From NCBI GenBank assembly GCA_002730035.1, contig PBYU01000047.1:28382-88960 (forward strand): a DNA stretch of 60,579 nt, written 5' to 3'. Below are positions 1 to 9,552 of this stretch, one piece after another (position 1 is the first letter of the stretch; each line of letters opens with the position of its first letter). The stretch comes from Gammaproteobacteria bacterium. Its GTDB lineage: Bacteria > Pseudomonadota > Gammaproteobacteria > Pseudomonadales > Pseudohongiellaceae. Under the pieces are notes generated by a model. It worked only from the letters and a program-made list of their open reading frames with translations. It did no database searches and had not been told where the DNA came from. A program made the translations under genes and the position numbers.

Positions 1-7
1 ATGGACT

Positions 8-763
8 ATGAAAACTCTGGTGATTTTACTGGCTACGCTGCTTAGCGTTCCAGTACTAGCCGACGTGGAAACGGAAACCAACAACACTGAGTCGACTGCC
101 GATACGCTGACCGCAGGAGAGCTCATGTCAGGCAATTTGAGTAGAGATGAAGACATCGATTACTTTGAGTTTCTAGCGTCTGGCGTGGATTCACTGGAAC
201 TCGTTTTCGGTTCACCCAATGCCATGGGAACGGAAAGCCGGTGGTTGATTTTCGTGCAGAGAGCTACGGATGGAATTCTTATCTATCAAGAGGTGCTTGG
301 CCCCACTGCTGATCTTCCGATAACGCGCAATATCGATATTGACAATAGTAGTTTGTATTGGGTAATCGTCCGCCCTCCTGGAGGCTCATTGGCTACTCCG
401 ACTGACGTTTATAACCTCACCATCACACCGGATAACTTCTCCCCGACTCTGGGAGCCATTGAAGGCGTGTGGCAAGATAATTTCGATTCGTTCTACTCAA
501 TTCATGAGGGTTCACAGGGCTTACTCTATATTGAATTAAGTACTAATCCGTTTGGATGGAATGCTTATCTGGGATCGAGGATTGAAGATAGGGCGGTATT
601 GGATCTAGTGGTCGGGCCGGGAACGGCTGAGCTGGAACTGACGTTTACTTCGACTGAGATTTATGAGGCCAGATATATAACTTGCCAGACTGAAGAGGGA
701 GATGCGTGCGCGGCCGCACCAGGAGAACTTCTCTATACTTCCACGAAGGTGTTTGCTGATTAG
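8..763 (+). CDS. Secreted protein with PPC-like domain, function unknown
   Basis: A 251-residue protein with a clear signal peptide (residues 1-18, cleavage near VLA-D). Residues about 20-145 have the pattern of bacterial pre-peptidase C-terminal (PPC) beta-sandwich domains: a Glu/Thr-rich lead, then a GELMSGNLS...DIDYFEF segment in which a strand ends in the typical D-x-D-x-F/Y motif. No catalytic motif is visible. The C-terminal part carries a Cys pair (about 226 and 234) that could form a disulfide in the periplasm. The ATG at 8 lies close to the window edge, so the upstream context is missing. It ends 13 bases before the dehydrogenase start and may be cotranscribed with it. Export is well supported; the domain call is moderate. 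Confidence 0.7.
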   Translation: MKTLVILLATLLSVPVLADVETETNNTESTADTLTAGELMSGNLSRDEDIDYFEFLASGVDSLELVFGSPNAMGTESRWLIFVQRATDGILIYQEVLGPTADLPITRNIDIDNSSLYWVIVRPPGGSLATPTDVYNLTITPDNFSPTLGAIEGVWQDNFDSFYSIHEGSQGLLYIELSTNPFGWNAYLGSRIEDRAVLDLVVGPGTAELELTFTSTEIYEARYITCQTEEGDACAAAPGELLYTSTKVFAD

Positions 764-776
764 GAACAGATCATTT

Positions 777-1541
777 ATGCATAATCGATTCGACTTAAGC
801 GACAGAGTCGCGCTTATTACCGGAGGCAGTCGTGGCCTGGGGCGGCAGATGGCAATGGGCTTTGCCGAGGCAGGGGCGCATGTGGTGGTTTCCAGTCGTA
901 AACTGGAAGCCTGCGAAACTCTTGCCAGAGAGATTGAACAGAGCACTGATCGCCAGGCACTGGCCTATGCAGCAAACGTTGGTAACTGGGAAGAACTCGA
1001 TGGTTTGGTCGACGCCGCCTACCAGCGCTTTGGCAAGGTGGATATTCTGATAAACAATGCCGGCATGTCGCCGCTGTATGATGAGCTGGTTGATGTAAGC
1101 GAAGCGCTGTACGACAAAGTGCTTGATGTGAATCTTAAGGGGCCTTTTCGATTGATGGCGCTGGTGGGTAGCCGAATGGCTGAAGCCGGAGGAGGATCAA
1201 TCATCAATATCAGCAGCATCGCCGCGACACATCCGAGTCCCGGCGTCATTCCCTATGCGGCCGCCAAGTCGGGACTCAATTCGATGACCCGAGGCTTCGC
1301 CAATGCGTTTGGCCCGAACGTGCGGGTCAACTGCATCCAGGCCGGGCCCTTTCTCACCGACATCAGCAAAGCCTGGGATATGCAGACCTTCGAAAAACGT
1401 GCCGAGCAGCACATGGCACTCAAGCGGGGTGGCCGGCCAGAAGAAGTCGTCGGCGCCGCACTGTACTTTGCCAGCGATGCGTCGAGCTTCACTACCGGGG
1501 CAGTCCTGCCTGTGGATGGGGGCGATCGAGGTAGTATTTGA
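777..1541 (+). CDS. Short-chain dehydrogenase/reductase (SDR)
   Basis: A 254-residue classical SDR oxidoreductase, probably NAD(P)H dependent and cytosolic. Visible motifs are the nucleotide-binding TGGSRGLG at residues 15-22, NNAG near 90, a catalytic Ser in the INISS strand near 144, YAAAK (Tyr and Lys of the active site) near 157, and the C-terminal PVDGG loop. Length and motif order match the family. The start is placed at ATG 777 because an AGGAA lies 11 bases upstream; a longer frame open from 702 overlaps the preceding gene and adds no conserved sequence. The substrate cannot be read from sequence; similar enzymes reduce 3-oxoacyl compounds or oxidise secondary alcohols. Confidence 0.9.
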   Translation: MHNRFDLSDRVALITGGSRGLGRQMAMGFAEAGAHVVVSSRKLEACETLAREIEQSTDRQALAYAANVGNWEELDGLVDAAYQRFGKVDILINNAGMSPLYDELVDVSEALYDKVLDVNLKGPFRLMALVGSRMAEAGGGSIINISSIAATHPSPGVIPYAAAKSGLNSMTRGFANAFGPNVRVNCIQAGPFLTDISKAWDMQTFEKRAEQHMALKRGGRPEEVVGAALYFASDASSFTTGAVLPVDGGDRGSI

Positions 1542-1652
1542 ATCGGGTCAGATTGTAGAATTAAATCTTGCTTTGTCACCTGATGAAAAAATCCAATTGC
1601 AGGGGGTGCTAAATGAAAGAATTGATCCCGGTTGCTCTGGTCAGACAACTAG

Positions 1653-1697
1653 TGTTTACTTTACCTCTACCTATTGTTTACTTTAACCCCTACCATT
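1653..1697. repeat. Imperfect tandem repeat, about 22 bp x 2
   Basis: Two adjacent copies beginning TGTTTACTTTA (1653 and 1675), each followed by a C/T/A-rich CCTCTACC-like tail. They lie in the gap between the SDR gene and the DUF3604 gene. The rest of this 200-base gap shows no gene. Confidence 0.5.
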
Positions 1698-1743
1698 TGT
1701 TTTCTTTTCCACGTAATTTCCTGAAAGAAGATTTGAGGCACTA

Positions 1744-3624
1744 ATGAAATCGCTAAGCCTCCTGTTGCCACTGCTCGTACTTCTCAATTCCTGTTCCGAC
1801 AATACGCCATCACAGTCCATTGTGGGGCCAGCACCAAGCACATCCCAAGCCGCAAGCGAGACACCTGCAGGGGCAGATTTCAGCACCGAGCGAAACGCCT
1901 ATTTCGGCGATCTGCATGTGCATACCATGTACTCCTACGATGCGTTCATCTTTGGCACAACCTCGTCTCCCGATGATGCCTATCAGTTTGCCAAGGGCGG
2001 TGCGCTGACCCATCCTGCGGGCTTCGAGATGCAACTCGACGTGCCATTGGATTTTTACGGGGTAACGGATCATGCCTACTATCTGGGTGTGCTGAGAGAG
2101 ATGGCCATCGGCGATTCCGAAGTGGCCCGGCACGAGGTGGCTGAGGGTATGGACGCACTCGGTGACGACATCGCCTATCGACGCCGCATGTTCGCCAAGT
2201 TCCGCGACTTTGCCCGCTCCGACCGGCGCATGGAAATCATGGATGGGGTAGTGGTCAAGACGGCCTGGGATGACATTGTCGCCGCCGCCAATCGTCATAA
2301 CGACCCGGGTAATTTCACCGCTTTTGTGGGTTACGAGTACACCACATCCGGTAGCGAGTACGAAAACCTGCATCGGAATGTGATCTTTCGCGGGGCTGAA
2401 GTCCCGGACATGCCTTTTTCAAAACTGAATTCTGTTAATCCCGAAGACCTGTGGGAGTGGATGGATACGAATCGTGCCCAGGGAATCGAGAGCCTGGCTA
2501 TTCCCCATAATTCCAACGGCTCTAACGGCATGATGTTTCAGCTGACGGATTTCTCAGGAAGACCACTGGACAGCTCCTATGCGAACCAACGCATGCGTAA
2601 CGAACCGCTGGTTGAAATCACTCAAGTAAAGGGCGCATCCGATACCCACCCTGCCCTGTCGCCGAACGACGAGTGGTCTGAGTTTGAAATCATGCCTTTC
2701 CGAATCGGCATTCGCCTGCCCAGTCAACCCCAGGGCAGCTATGTGCGCGAAGCCTATCTTAACGGCCTGGAGATGGAGGCAAACCAGGGATTTAATCCTT
2801 ACAAATTCGGCTTAATCGGTTCCAGTGACTCCCACAATTCCTCGGCGGCCGGACCGGAAGACGATCATTGGAGCAAAGTGGCCCTACTGGATAGCGACGG
2901 TCAGCGACGTGGTTCAGTGCCGCTGGATACGCCGCGAGACAACGGGGAGATTTATCAGGATACCTACTACAACTACTGGGGTGCGGCCGGCCTGGCTGGT
3001 GTGTGGGCCGAGGAAAATACTCGCGAGTCGATTTACGATGCGTTCCGCCGCAAGGAAACCTTTGGCACCAGCGGGCCCCGCATGAAGGTCAGGTTCTTCG
3101 CCGGTTACAATTTGCCGGCACTCGATGACAGCGAGCTGGTCAGCAAGGCCTATGCGAACGGCGTTCCCATGGGCAGTGACCTGCTCGGTGATGACGGCCA
3201 GAATCCTTCCTTTCTGATGTGGGCAGCCAAAGACCCCAACGGCACGCCGCTGCAAAGAGTCCAGATTATCAAGGGTTGGGTCGAAAATGGTGCGGCTATG
3301 GAAAAAGTCTTCGATGTCGCCTGCTCCGATGGTGCTGTGGTGGATCCGCAGACCCGGCGCTGTCCGGACAACGGCGCGCGAGTAAATATTGCCGACTGCA
3401 GTATCAGCGCTGGCGTCGGCGCAGCCGAACTACGCGCCAGCTGGCAGGATCTGGAGTTCGATCCTGACCAACACGCCTTCTACTATGTCAGAGCGCTGGA
3501 AAATCCCAGCTGTCGCTGGTCAACCTGGGACGCCATCAGGGCAGGAGTAGAACCGCGCCCGGACATGCCATCCACGTTGCAGGAAAGAGTTTGGTCATCG
3601 CCTATCTGGATTACGCCGAACTAG
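1744..3624 (+). CDS. DUF3604 family lipoprotein
   Basis: A 626-residue lipoprotein: an N-terminal hydrophobic segment ends in the lipobox LLNSC (Cys near 17), so the protein is probably anchored to a periplasm-facing membrane. The rest matches DUF3604, a family related to PHP-type metal-dependent hydrolases. Near residue 58 it has YFGDLHVHTMYSYDA, whose His-x-His and Asp are expected metal ligands. Further on come VTDHAYY, IPHNSNGS and GSSDSHNSS, the other His/Asp clusters of the fold. The length is normal for the family. The substrate is unknown; hydrolysis of a phosphoester or similar bond is only inferred from the fold. It stands alone on its strand, with a weak GAAAGAAG-like ribosome site upstream. 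Confidence 0.85.
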   Translation: MKSLSLLLPLLVLLNSCSDNTPSQSIVGPAPSTSQAASETPAGADFSTERNAYFGDLHVHTMYSYDAFIFGTTSSPDDAYQFAKGGALTHPAGFEMQLDVPLDFYGVTDHAYYLGVLREMAIGDSEVARHEVAEGMDALGDDIAYRRRMFAKFRDFARSDRRMEIMDGVVVKTAWDDIVAAANRHNDPGNFTAFVGYEYTTSGSEYENLHRNVIFRGAEVPDMPFSKLNSVNPEDLWEWMDTNRAQGIESLAIPHNSNGSNGMMFQLTDFSGRPLDSSYANQRMRNEPLVEITQVKGASDTHPALSPNDEWSEFEIMPFRIGIRLPSQPQGSYVREAYLNGLEMEANQGFNPYKFGLIGSSDSHNSSAAGPEDDHWSKVALLDSDGQRRGSVPLDTPRDNGEIYQDTYYNYWGAAGLAGVWAEENTRESIYDAFRRKETFGTSGPRMKVRFFAGYNLPALDDSELVSKAYANGVPMGSDLLGDDGQNPSFLMWAAKDPNGTPLQRVQIIKGWVENGAAMEKVFDVACSDGAVVDPQTRRCPDNGARVNIADCSISAGVGAAELRASWQDLEFDPDQHAFYYVRALENPSCRWSTWDAIRAGVEPRPDMPSTLQERVWSSPIWITPN

Positions 3625-3670
3625 CAGGAGCCGGCTTATTATTCGGGAATGAGTTACAACGCCAATCGAG

Positions 3671-5554
3671 TCAGACTGCTTCGGCTTTCAACAAATTCAT
3701 GCGATGTAATAAGTCTTGAAATTCAGCTTGTTGTTGCAACTCTCGAGAATAGAGCAGCTGCAAATAGGGATTATCAGGGTCCCCTATTTCGATCGCTTTG
3801 TTGAGCCACTCAATGGCTTTAGCGTAGTCACCGGCAAAGTCATAGAGAAGCGCAATCTGGCTTGCACTCACAAATGTCTTACGTGCACGGTCTTCAAGCA
3901 CCCCTGCGGCGCGGAGTAATCTGTCTTCACCACTGTCTGTAGAATTTTCCGAGAGCAAATCAGCTACTTCAACATCTCCCAAACCCCGATACATGGAAGC
4001 CGTTGCACTAATGCAATTCTCCATCTGGCCTTGCTTGAAATAGTTAATCCTGAGACTTTGGAACGCTAACCAGTGATTGGGCACTATGCGCAGGGTATGC
4101 CTGGCAGCTACAACGCCATCTTCATAGCGTTCCTGGAATGTCAGCACAACCGCATAGAGAGCCCGAAACAGCACATTAAAAGGATCCAGCTCCAATGCCC
4201 GCTCTATTTGCTCGGTGGCCTCATCGGGGCGCTGCATAATCATCAGGTAATGCGAATAGAAAGCACGCGGATCCGGGTAATTGGGATTCAATTCAATGGA
4301 TCGCCTGAATTCAATTTCTGCTCCCGGCCAATCCCATTCAGTCCAGGCCTTATAGACGGCAAAAACGTAATGCGATTCTGCCGATAGATCGTCTAATGCA
4401 ATTGCACTTTCAGCGGCTTCCTTCATTTTCGCACCAGCCACTTCACTCGAAACCATTCCCAGCTGCTGCATTCCCGCCCAGGCCTCTGCTATACCAGAAT
4501 AAGCCAGTGCAAGTTTGCTATCGTGCCTGAGTGCCTGTTGGAAATACTCCAGGGCGGTTTCGAGATCTTGTGGTGTTAATTTGTACCAGTGAAAGCGGCC
4601 CTTCAATACGGTTTCATAAGCAATCGGATTAACTTCATGGGCGATGTCCAATTGCGTCGCTTCACCAGGAGTCAGCGAAATCTTGATTTCAGCCGCAATG
4701 GCTTTTGTCAGATCACGCTGCAGGACCAATATATTAGTCAGGTCGCGCTCGTAACTCTCCGACCAGAGCAGCTCATCACTAGCTGCCAGCTGCAATTCGG
4801 CAGTTATTCGAACCTCGCCTCCGGCGTGAAAACCCGATCCACTTACGATTGCATCAACGTTCAGCTCGATGGCAATTTCTTCCGCAGTTTTTTGTATCGC
4901 TTTATATCTCATGGAAGACATGCGGGAAATTACCTTTAGCGCACTTATCTTGGATAAATTGCTGATCAGCGTTTCCGTTATCCCATCTGCAAAATATTCA
5001 CGCTCTCCAGATGTATCGACAAATGGCAGGACTACTATTGAGCTAACACGATTGCTCAGTCTGGCCAGGTTGCTTTCGATTGGAGTAACTGTATTAGAGG
5101 CAGGAACTGATTTGTTGGTCAGCGCATTTAGCAGCAGTGCTCTGTAGCGAGAAATCGAAAGAGTATGGGCCAGTATGGCTTGGGTGGTACTCAGTATAAG
5201 GGCCAGACCGGCTGATAGTTTTGTATCACTTAAGTATAAAGTGACCAATGGCTTTTCCTGGTCCATTGCGAAATGCACTTCATTGCGGCAGTAGCGGGAG
5301 GCGGCCGAGTTATCGCTCAAAAAGAGCAGAAACTGGCTCGCGCCATTGATTGATAAGCCTAACTTCTCTGGAAATTCCTCGCCCGGAGCAATGCCCTCGT
5401 CATACCAGACATTAACACCCTGATCATGAAGCCACTGAATTTCCGGATAAACTACCTCCCTGTCCGAATGGGAGTAGCAAACAAAAACGTAGGGCTCGCT
5501 CCCCTGATAGGCGGCAATCGGAGGCCGTAACTCAATAGCAAATTCCGAATTCAT
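3671..5554 (-). CDS. TIR domain - TolB-like domain - TPR protein
   Basis: A 627-residue three-part protein. Residues about 20-150 form a TIR domain: YVFVCYSHSD (box 1), GVNVWYDEGIAPGEEF (box 2) and SAASRYCRNEV, the helix where other TIR NADases place a Glu. Residues about 165-305 match the TolB/FlgO-like domain (FVDTSGEREYFADGITE) usually found in CadC-type regulators and adenylate cyclases. Residues about 320-620 are tetratricopeptide repeats. Here the TIR domain stands where a DNA-binding or cyclase domain normally sits. No membrane segment or signal peptide is visible, so a cytosolic location is inferred. The start is ATG 5554; a TTG two codons upstream is possible. Whether the TIR domain cleaves NAD cannot be decided from sequence. 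Confidence 0.85.
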   Translation of the reverse strand: MNSEFAIELRPPIAAYQGSEPYVFVCYSHSDREVVYPEIQWLHDQGVNVWYDEGIAPGEEFPEKLGLSINGASQFLLFLSDNSAASRYCRNEVHFAMDQEKPLVTLYLSDTKLSAGLALILSTTQAILAHTLSISRYRALLLNALTNKSVPASNTVTPIESNLARLSNRVSSIVVLPFVDTSGEREYFADGITETLISNLSKISALKVISRMSSMRYKAIQKTAEEIAIELNVDAIVSGSGFHAGGEVRITAELQLAASDELLWSESYERDLTNILVLQRDLTKAIAAEIKISLTPGEATQLDIAHEVNPIAYETVLKGRFHWYKLTPQDLETALEYFQQALRHDSKLALAYSGIAEAWAGMQQLGMVSSEVAGAKMKEAAESAIALDDLSAESHYVFAVYKAWTEWDWPGAEIEFRRSIELNPNYPDPRAFYSHYLMIMQRPDEATEQIERALELDPFNVLFRALYAVVLTFQERYEDGVVAARHTLRIVPNHWLAFQSLRINYFKQGQMENCISATASMYRGLGDVEVADLLSENSTDSGEDRLLRAAGVLEDRARKTFVSASQIALLYDFAGDYAKAIEWLNKAIEIGDPDNPYLQLLYSRELQQQAEFQDLLHRMNLLKAEAV

Positions 5555-5799
5555 CTGCAATTGATTCTAAGCGGGTTAACTGTCTTTTGGCAATTAGTGT
5601 GGCAAGAGTAGAGAGGAGCAATGCATTGATGCTGAGCAGACTCAGCAGCAGAGAGGCTGGCAGCGGGTCGAAGCGACTAATTGTTCGAGACACGGAGTGA
5701 TCCGCGCTGTGTTGTTTTTGATGGATTACTCTTGTTTTTTAACTTCCACTGCTAGCTTTTCTGTTGCAGAATCATAGTATCCTATTGAAATCAGCATAA

Positions 5800-5875
5800 G
5801 CGGGTGTAACTCAGTTGGTAGAGTCCTAGCTTCCCAAGCTAGTTGTCGCGAGTTCGAATCTCGTCGCCCGCTCCA
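5800..5875 (+). tRNA. tRNA-Gly (anticodon CCC)
   Basis: A 76-base cloverleaf. The acceptor stem is GCGGGTG (5800-5806) with CGCCCGC (5865-5871), discriminator T, and an encoded CCA at 5873-5875. The anticodon stem CTAGC/GCTAG encloses loop TTCCCAA, giving anticodon CCC. The T loop is TTCGAAT. It reads GGG glycine codons. The gene stands alone, and I see no duplicated 3' end nearby that would mark an integrated element. Confidence 0.96.
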
Positions 5876-6038
5876 ATTCTATTAGCGTCCATTCCGAAGA
5901 CACAGGTGACACTCACGCCATCCTCCAAAAACCAAAAATCCAGGTATGGGCGAATTCCCTTTGAACAACAACAGTGTTTCTTACTCGCTGCTCAATGTTT
6001 CATTTTTCTTGAACGAAGGGTGTAAATATCTGTCTCTG

Positions 6039-6989
6039 TTATTCAATTACCCTGACCGTGACATCGATCCTGCCCATCAACCCACCGTCATCGGCGAAGC
6101 CACGCAGCTGATAATAACCCGGTTCCTGAAAACTAACTTCGGTTTGTACTTTACCGTCTTCTGGCATTGCCGGTGGCTCCCAATAGGGCGACCAGGGGGA
6201 ATTCTGGAAGGCCCGTGTGTCTTCCCAGGTCTTTACTTGCAAGGAATCAAATGTCACTTTCCCTGCTCCACGGTAGACAGTCCAGGAATAGGTCATGCCG
6301 ACTACCCGATCGACAGTTCCCCTGATAGGGGGTCGTATGGCTCTTTCGAGTCGTTCCCGGGGGGTGTCATCTTCATCGAACGCTGCCATACGAAAGCCAG
6401 CGCGATAATTCGGCTTACCATCGTCTTCGATACTCACCTGTAACTCGAGTGGCTCGCCGATACGCACGGTGCGTGTCGTATCGCCTTGCAACATTACGAC
6501 GGGTGGTCGATTGGATTGGACGTCGTCGGAATTATTGAATCCGCCTGCAACTGTACCGGATTCCGACATGATCGTGATGCGTTCCAGCACGTAATCCTTC
6601 AAGAGAGAGCCATAAGCTTTCTGAGTTACACCCTCACGAGTAATCAGGGTCCATTCCAGCTCGCCTTCGAAGTCAGCCGGGACAACGATGCCGAATACAT
6701 TGCGGTTGCGGCGCGGCTGAAAGTGAGTGGGTTGCCCACGGTCGGCCGCACCAGGAGAAAAAGCATTGTCCGGACCGATCGGTACGTCGAGTTCCTCTTT
6801 CCAGTTTTCGTTCATATAACCGAACAGCATGGTGAAGGAGCCGTCGGGATTGGCGACCCAACCCTCGTAGGCCGGTGACACGCCCATGCCAGACTCGAAA
6901 GAGGATTGAGACTGGGCGGCGGCATTACTCCATGCAAGGATCAGGAAGGACAGCAACAGACCTGCTGAGCTTAGATGAGGATAGGTCAC
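6039..6989 (-). CDS. Secreted protein, partner of the cytochrome/copper protein
   Basis: About 316 residues with a strong signal peptide (LLLSFLILAWSNAAA-Q). The remainder is beta-rich and without Cys motifs, ending in a segment like an immunoglobulin-type or PKD-like fold (GYYQLRGFADDGG). I do not recognise a named family. A GTG at 6989, preceded by AGGCGGG, gives a normal-length signal peptide. The frame is open to an ATG at 7073, which would overlap the end of the upstream cytochrome/monooxygenase-like gene by 20 bases and add a poor N-terminus. The tight spacing implies one transcript and a joint role in the periplasm. Confidence 0.75.
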   Translation of the reverse strand: MTYPHLSSAGLLLSFLILAWSNAAAQSQSSFESGMGVSPAYEGWVANPDGSFTMLFGYMNENWKEELDVPIGPDNAFSPGAADRGQPTHFQPRRNRNVFGIVVPADFEGELEWTLITREGVTQKAYGSLLKDYVLERITIMSESGTVAGGFNNSDDVQSNRPPVVMLQGDTTRTVRIGEPLELQVSIEDDGKPNYRAGFRMAAFDEDDTPRERLERAIRPPIRGTVDRVVGMTYSWTVYRGAGKVTFDSLQVKTWEDTRAFQNSPWSPYWEPPAMPEDGKVQTEVSFQEPGYYQLRGFADDGGLMGRIDVTVRVIE

Positions 6990-7053
6990 ACGGTGCCCGC
7001 CTGTGAATTCATCCAGCAAAACGGTCCCCGCACCTGAATACCGAATTGGTTGG

Positions 7054-8472
7054 CTAGTCATCAGCAGTGTCATCCTCAGGTCCCAGCAGCGGAATATCTG
7101 CCATGCACAGCGGGCAACCCACCTGATGATCGTTGCGGGTCAGCCCCAGCCTCTCGCGGCGTTCGGCCATCTCTTTAACGAATTGCTCATCGGTCAGCTC
7201 CACGGACTGCCCGAGATGCAGAAACATATTGGTAATGGAGCGGTTGCCGGAACCAGACCAGTTGCGCGGATCGATGACATTGGGATTACTGCCGACATTG
7301 TCCATATATCCGATCATATGCAAAATGGTGCCCTCGGGAAGCAGCGGGGCATAGTCGTCCTCGAAGGTGTATTGCTTCACCCAGTTGTGATCATAACCGG
7401 CGCAAGCCAGCATCTCGATCTGGTTGCCCCAGATGGCTTCCAGGCAAGTGCGTGCGCCCGGGGCATGCAGGTGTGGTTCGAACGAACTGATCTTGGTGTG
7501 TTTCTGAAGTACGGTATAGGAGTGCAGCTCCTGCTCCGGAACATCTCCCTGGATACTGATATTCAGGCCATCACCGAGCGACCAACGGGCGCGTTGATGT
7601 TCCGGTTCATAGTCTTCGGGATGAAAATAGAAACCCAGTTCCATGTGTCCGTTGGTGTCCCGGCCATTTGAGTGCAGGTGATAGGTCAACGGAATGACGC
7701 TGGCGTCCGCCTCCAGCAACCTGCCCGCCTTGGGATCAAAAATGTCCGGGTTGCGACCTAATTCGTGTACCGGCCAGCCTACTTCATCGACTTCACCGGC
7801 TTCTTCGGTGACTACGCCTGTCTGCCAGGTCATGTGATGAAAGATGTAGAGTCCGCCGATTATGGTGCCGCCGGCATCGGAAGAATCGACGTCATTTACT
7901 TCCCGCATATCCACGGCACTCACGTAGCGATCCTGTAACAGACCAGTCGGTATCGGCGTGCCCGACACCCAGGAATCGGCTTCACCGGCGCCGACAAACA
8001 CATCCTCCAGGGGTACTATCAGGTCAGGCTCGCCCAGCCGCCACTCATTGGTATTACTGAATTCAGGCAAGGGAGGAAGATTCTCCGGATTACCCTGCAG
8101 GGCACCGTTATCTGCCCAGCTGGCAATTAGCTGGAGCTGTTCTTCGCTAAGGCGCTCGTCATCCTTAACCTGTTGGATACCGATATCCCGCTCCAGATAG
8201 TAGGGAGGCATAGTGCCTATCTTGTCACGCAGGCCAGTCTTGTACTTGATCACCGGCGCCCAGGGCCTGGCCTCCTCGTAGGTCATCAGTGACATCGGTG
8301 CCACGCCTCCGCCCCGGTGGCATTTCACACAGTTCTCATAAAGAATTGGTGCCACATGCTCGGAAAATGTGACCTCTTCCGGGGAGGCGGGGGACTGGGC
8401 TGCAGCGCTAAGTGGCAGCAGACTTAATAATGTGATACTCACAGCCCTGCTGGGGCAAATAGATTTGCGCAT
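7054..8472 (-). CDS. Cytochrome c / copper type II monooxygenase-like protein
   Basis: A 472-residue exported protein. The signal peptide covers residues 1-25 (AAAQ). A single heme-binding CVKCH lies at 48-52 in a cytochrome c-like segment with PYEN/NCVKCHRGG context. The larger C-terminal region has His pairs and His-x-His groups (HHMTW near 213, YHLHSNG, GHMELG, EPHLHAPGARTCLE) that resemble the copper sites of the PHM/dopamine beta-monooxygenase fold. This arrangement is known from uncharacterised bacterial proteins. It would act in the periplasm, passing electrons through the heme to a copper centre; the oxidised substrate is unknown. The start has GAGGAG 7 bases upstream. It probably forms an operon with the secreted protein downstream. 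Confidence 0.8.
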   Translation of the reverse strand: MRKSICPSRAVSITLLSLLPLSAAAQSPASPEEVTFSEHVAPILYENCVKCHRGGGVAPMSLMTYEEARPWAPVIKYKTGLRDKIGTMPPYYLERDIGIQQVKDDERLSEEQLQLIASWADNGALQGNPENLPPLPEFSNTNEWRLGEPDLIVPLEDVFVGAGEADSWVSGTPIPTGLLQDRYVSAVDMREVNDVDSSDAGGTIIGGLYIFHHMTWQTGVVTEEAGEVDEVGWPVHELGRNPDIFDPKAGRLLEADASVIPLTYHLHSNGRDTNGHMELGFYFHPEDYEPEHQRARWSLGDGLNISIQGDVPEQELHSYTVLQKHTKISSFEPHLHAPGARTCLEAIWGNQIEMLACAGYDHNWVKQYTFEDDYAPLLPEGTILHMIGYMDNVGSNPNVIDPRNWSGSGNRSITNMFLHLGQSVELTDEQFVKEMAERRERLGLTRNDHQVGCPLCMADIPLLGPEDDTADD

Positions 8473-8667
8473 GGAAGTGTCTCCTCAAACACTGGTGATA
8501 ATAAAATATCACTGGGATTGCTATAATTTTTTTCTTAGCCGCTATTTCAGCATCAACCGGGCATTTACACAATGGAAAATCGGTTCAGAATTAGCTTTAC
8601 CTACCGCTTTTTTGCAATCGATAACTAACCTATTTCGCCTCTAATTCTCGTCACCATCCGATTCAGA

Positions 8668-9552
8668 CTAGTTACGCTTGTTGATCTCGTTCACCAGGTT
8701 CTGCGCGGCCCGATTCGATTGCCTATTGATTTTCAGACGAACCCCCCCAGAAGCCCTGCCGGGAAGATGCCTGAGAGTCTTCAGGCTACGACCCTGAATA
8801 ACCAGCTCGGAATTCCAAAACCCTGGTTCCAACTTGATTCTCGCCAGGTCGTTGAGAGGAATTTCCGTTTCTTTGACACTGGTCTTAAAGATGCCCGACA
8901 TGCCAAAGACTGTTTGATGTTCAATCACTAATCCTTGCTCTTCTAGAAATAGCATCCCTTCTGCGTGCAACAAGCCGCTAGATCCGGGAATCGTGAATCC
9001 AACATTTTCATCATCTTCAACAATGCTTTGATATTTACTCCTTGCATAGAGCCTGGTCCGATCCATCGCCATTTGTACAAACTCCGGTGCATAACGCAGA
9101 CCGGCATAGTGTCCCAACAGAAACAGCCCCATACCGAGTAATACGTAGCCAGCCCAGAATACTCCGAGGCCGGTAAACAGATTGAGTGTAAGACACAGCA
9201 GGTTTACGCCGAGAAACACCGCGACATGCGCCTTGAATCGTAGCCACAGATTTTCCTCTTTATCTCTGGTCTGTTGTTCCTCCTCCAGCAGATGCACAGC
9301 TCGATCGATCTGCTCATCATTGACACCAACCTCTTTTCCTATCGCTATCAATTCTTCATGGTCAACCGTGTTGGCTGTTTTACCTATTTCCTCCTGCAGG
9401 CCCAGTCTGATTATGTCTGCCACTTCATCGCTACTGTAGCGACGGTCCGAGTGCTTAGTGGTAGAGGATGGCTTTTCCATCTCCGGCTCCTTGTTATTCT
9501 CAGTATCTTGCATGTCAGCAGTTTCTTTGTCGATTTTGACCATCTCTGCCAT
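8668..9552 (-). CDS. 2TM-domain membrane protein
   Basis: A 294-residue protein with a charged N-terminus (1-40), a SHOCT-like or histidine-kinase-associated short motif YSSDEVADIIRLGLQEE (about 40-56), then LTPEEL-like helices up to 95. Two membrane segments follow (about 108-127 and 133-150), separated by a short turn as in the 2TM domain family. The C-terminal half (about 170-290) is a soluble PH-like beta region (LNDLARIKLEPG). This architecture is common next to regulators in proteobacteria, but its role is unknown. GAGGAG lies 7 bases before the ATG. Downstream, the cytochrome/copper operon is on the same strand after a gap of about 195 bases and is probably separate. Confidence 0.75.
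   Translation of the reverse strand: MAEMVKIDKETADMQDTENNKEPEMEKPSSTTKHSDRRYSSDEVADIIRLGLQEEIGKTANTVDHEELIAIGKEVGVNDEQIDRAVHLLEEEQQTRDKEENLWLRFKAHVAVFLGVNLLCLTLNLFTGLGVFWAGYVLLGMGLFLLGHYAGLRYAPEFVQMAMDRTRLYARSKYQSIVEDDENVGFTIPGSSGLLHAEGMLFLEEQGLVIEHQTVFGMSGIFKTSVKETEIPLNDLARIKLEPGFWNSELVIQGRSLKTLRHLPGRASGGVRLKINRQSNRAAQNLVNEINKRN

Noticed and set aside
5800..5875. tRNA-Gly as an integration site of a genomic island
   Set aside because: No repeat of the tRNA 3' end, integrase or island-like genes found nearby.
5946..6443. A 165-residue open frame on the plus strand
   Set aside because: It lies opposite the exported partner protein gene, has atypical composition and no ribosome site; a shadow frame.
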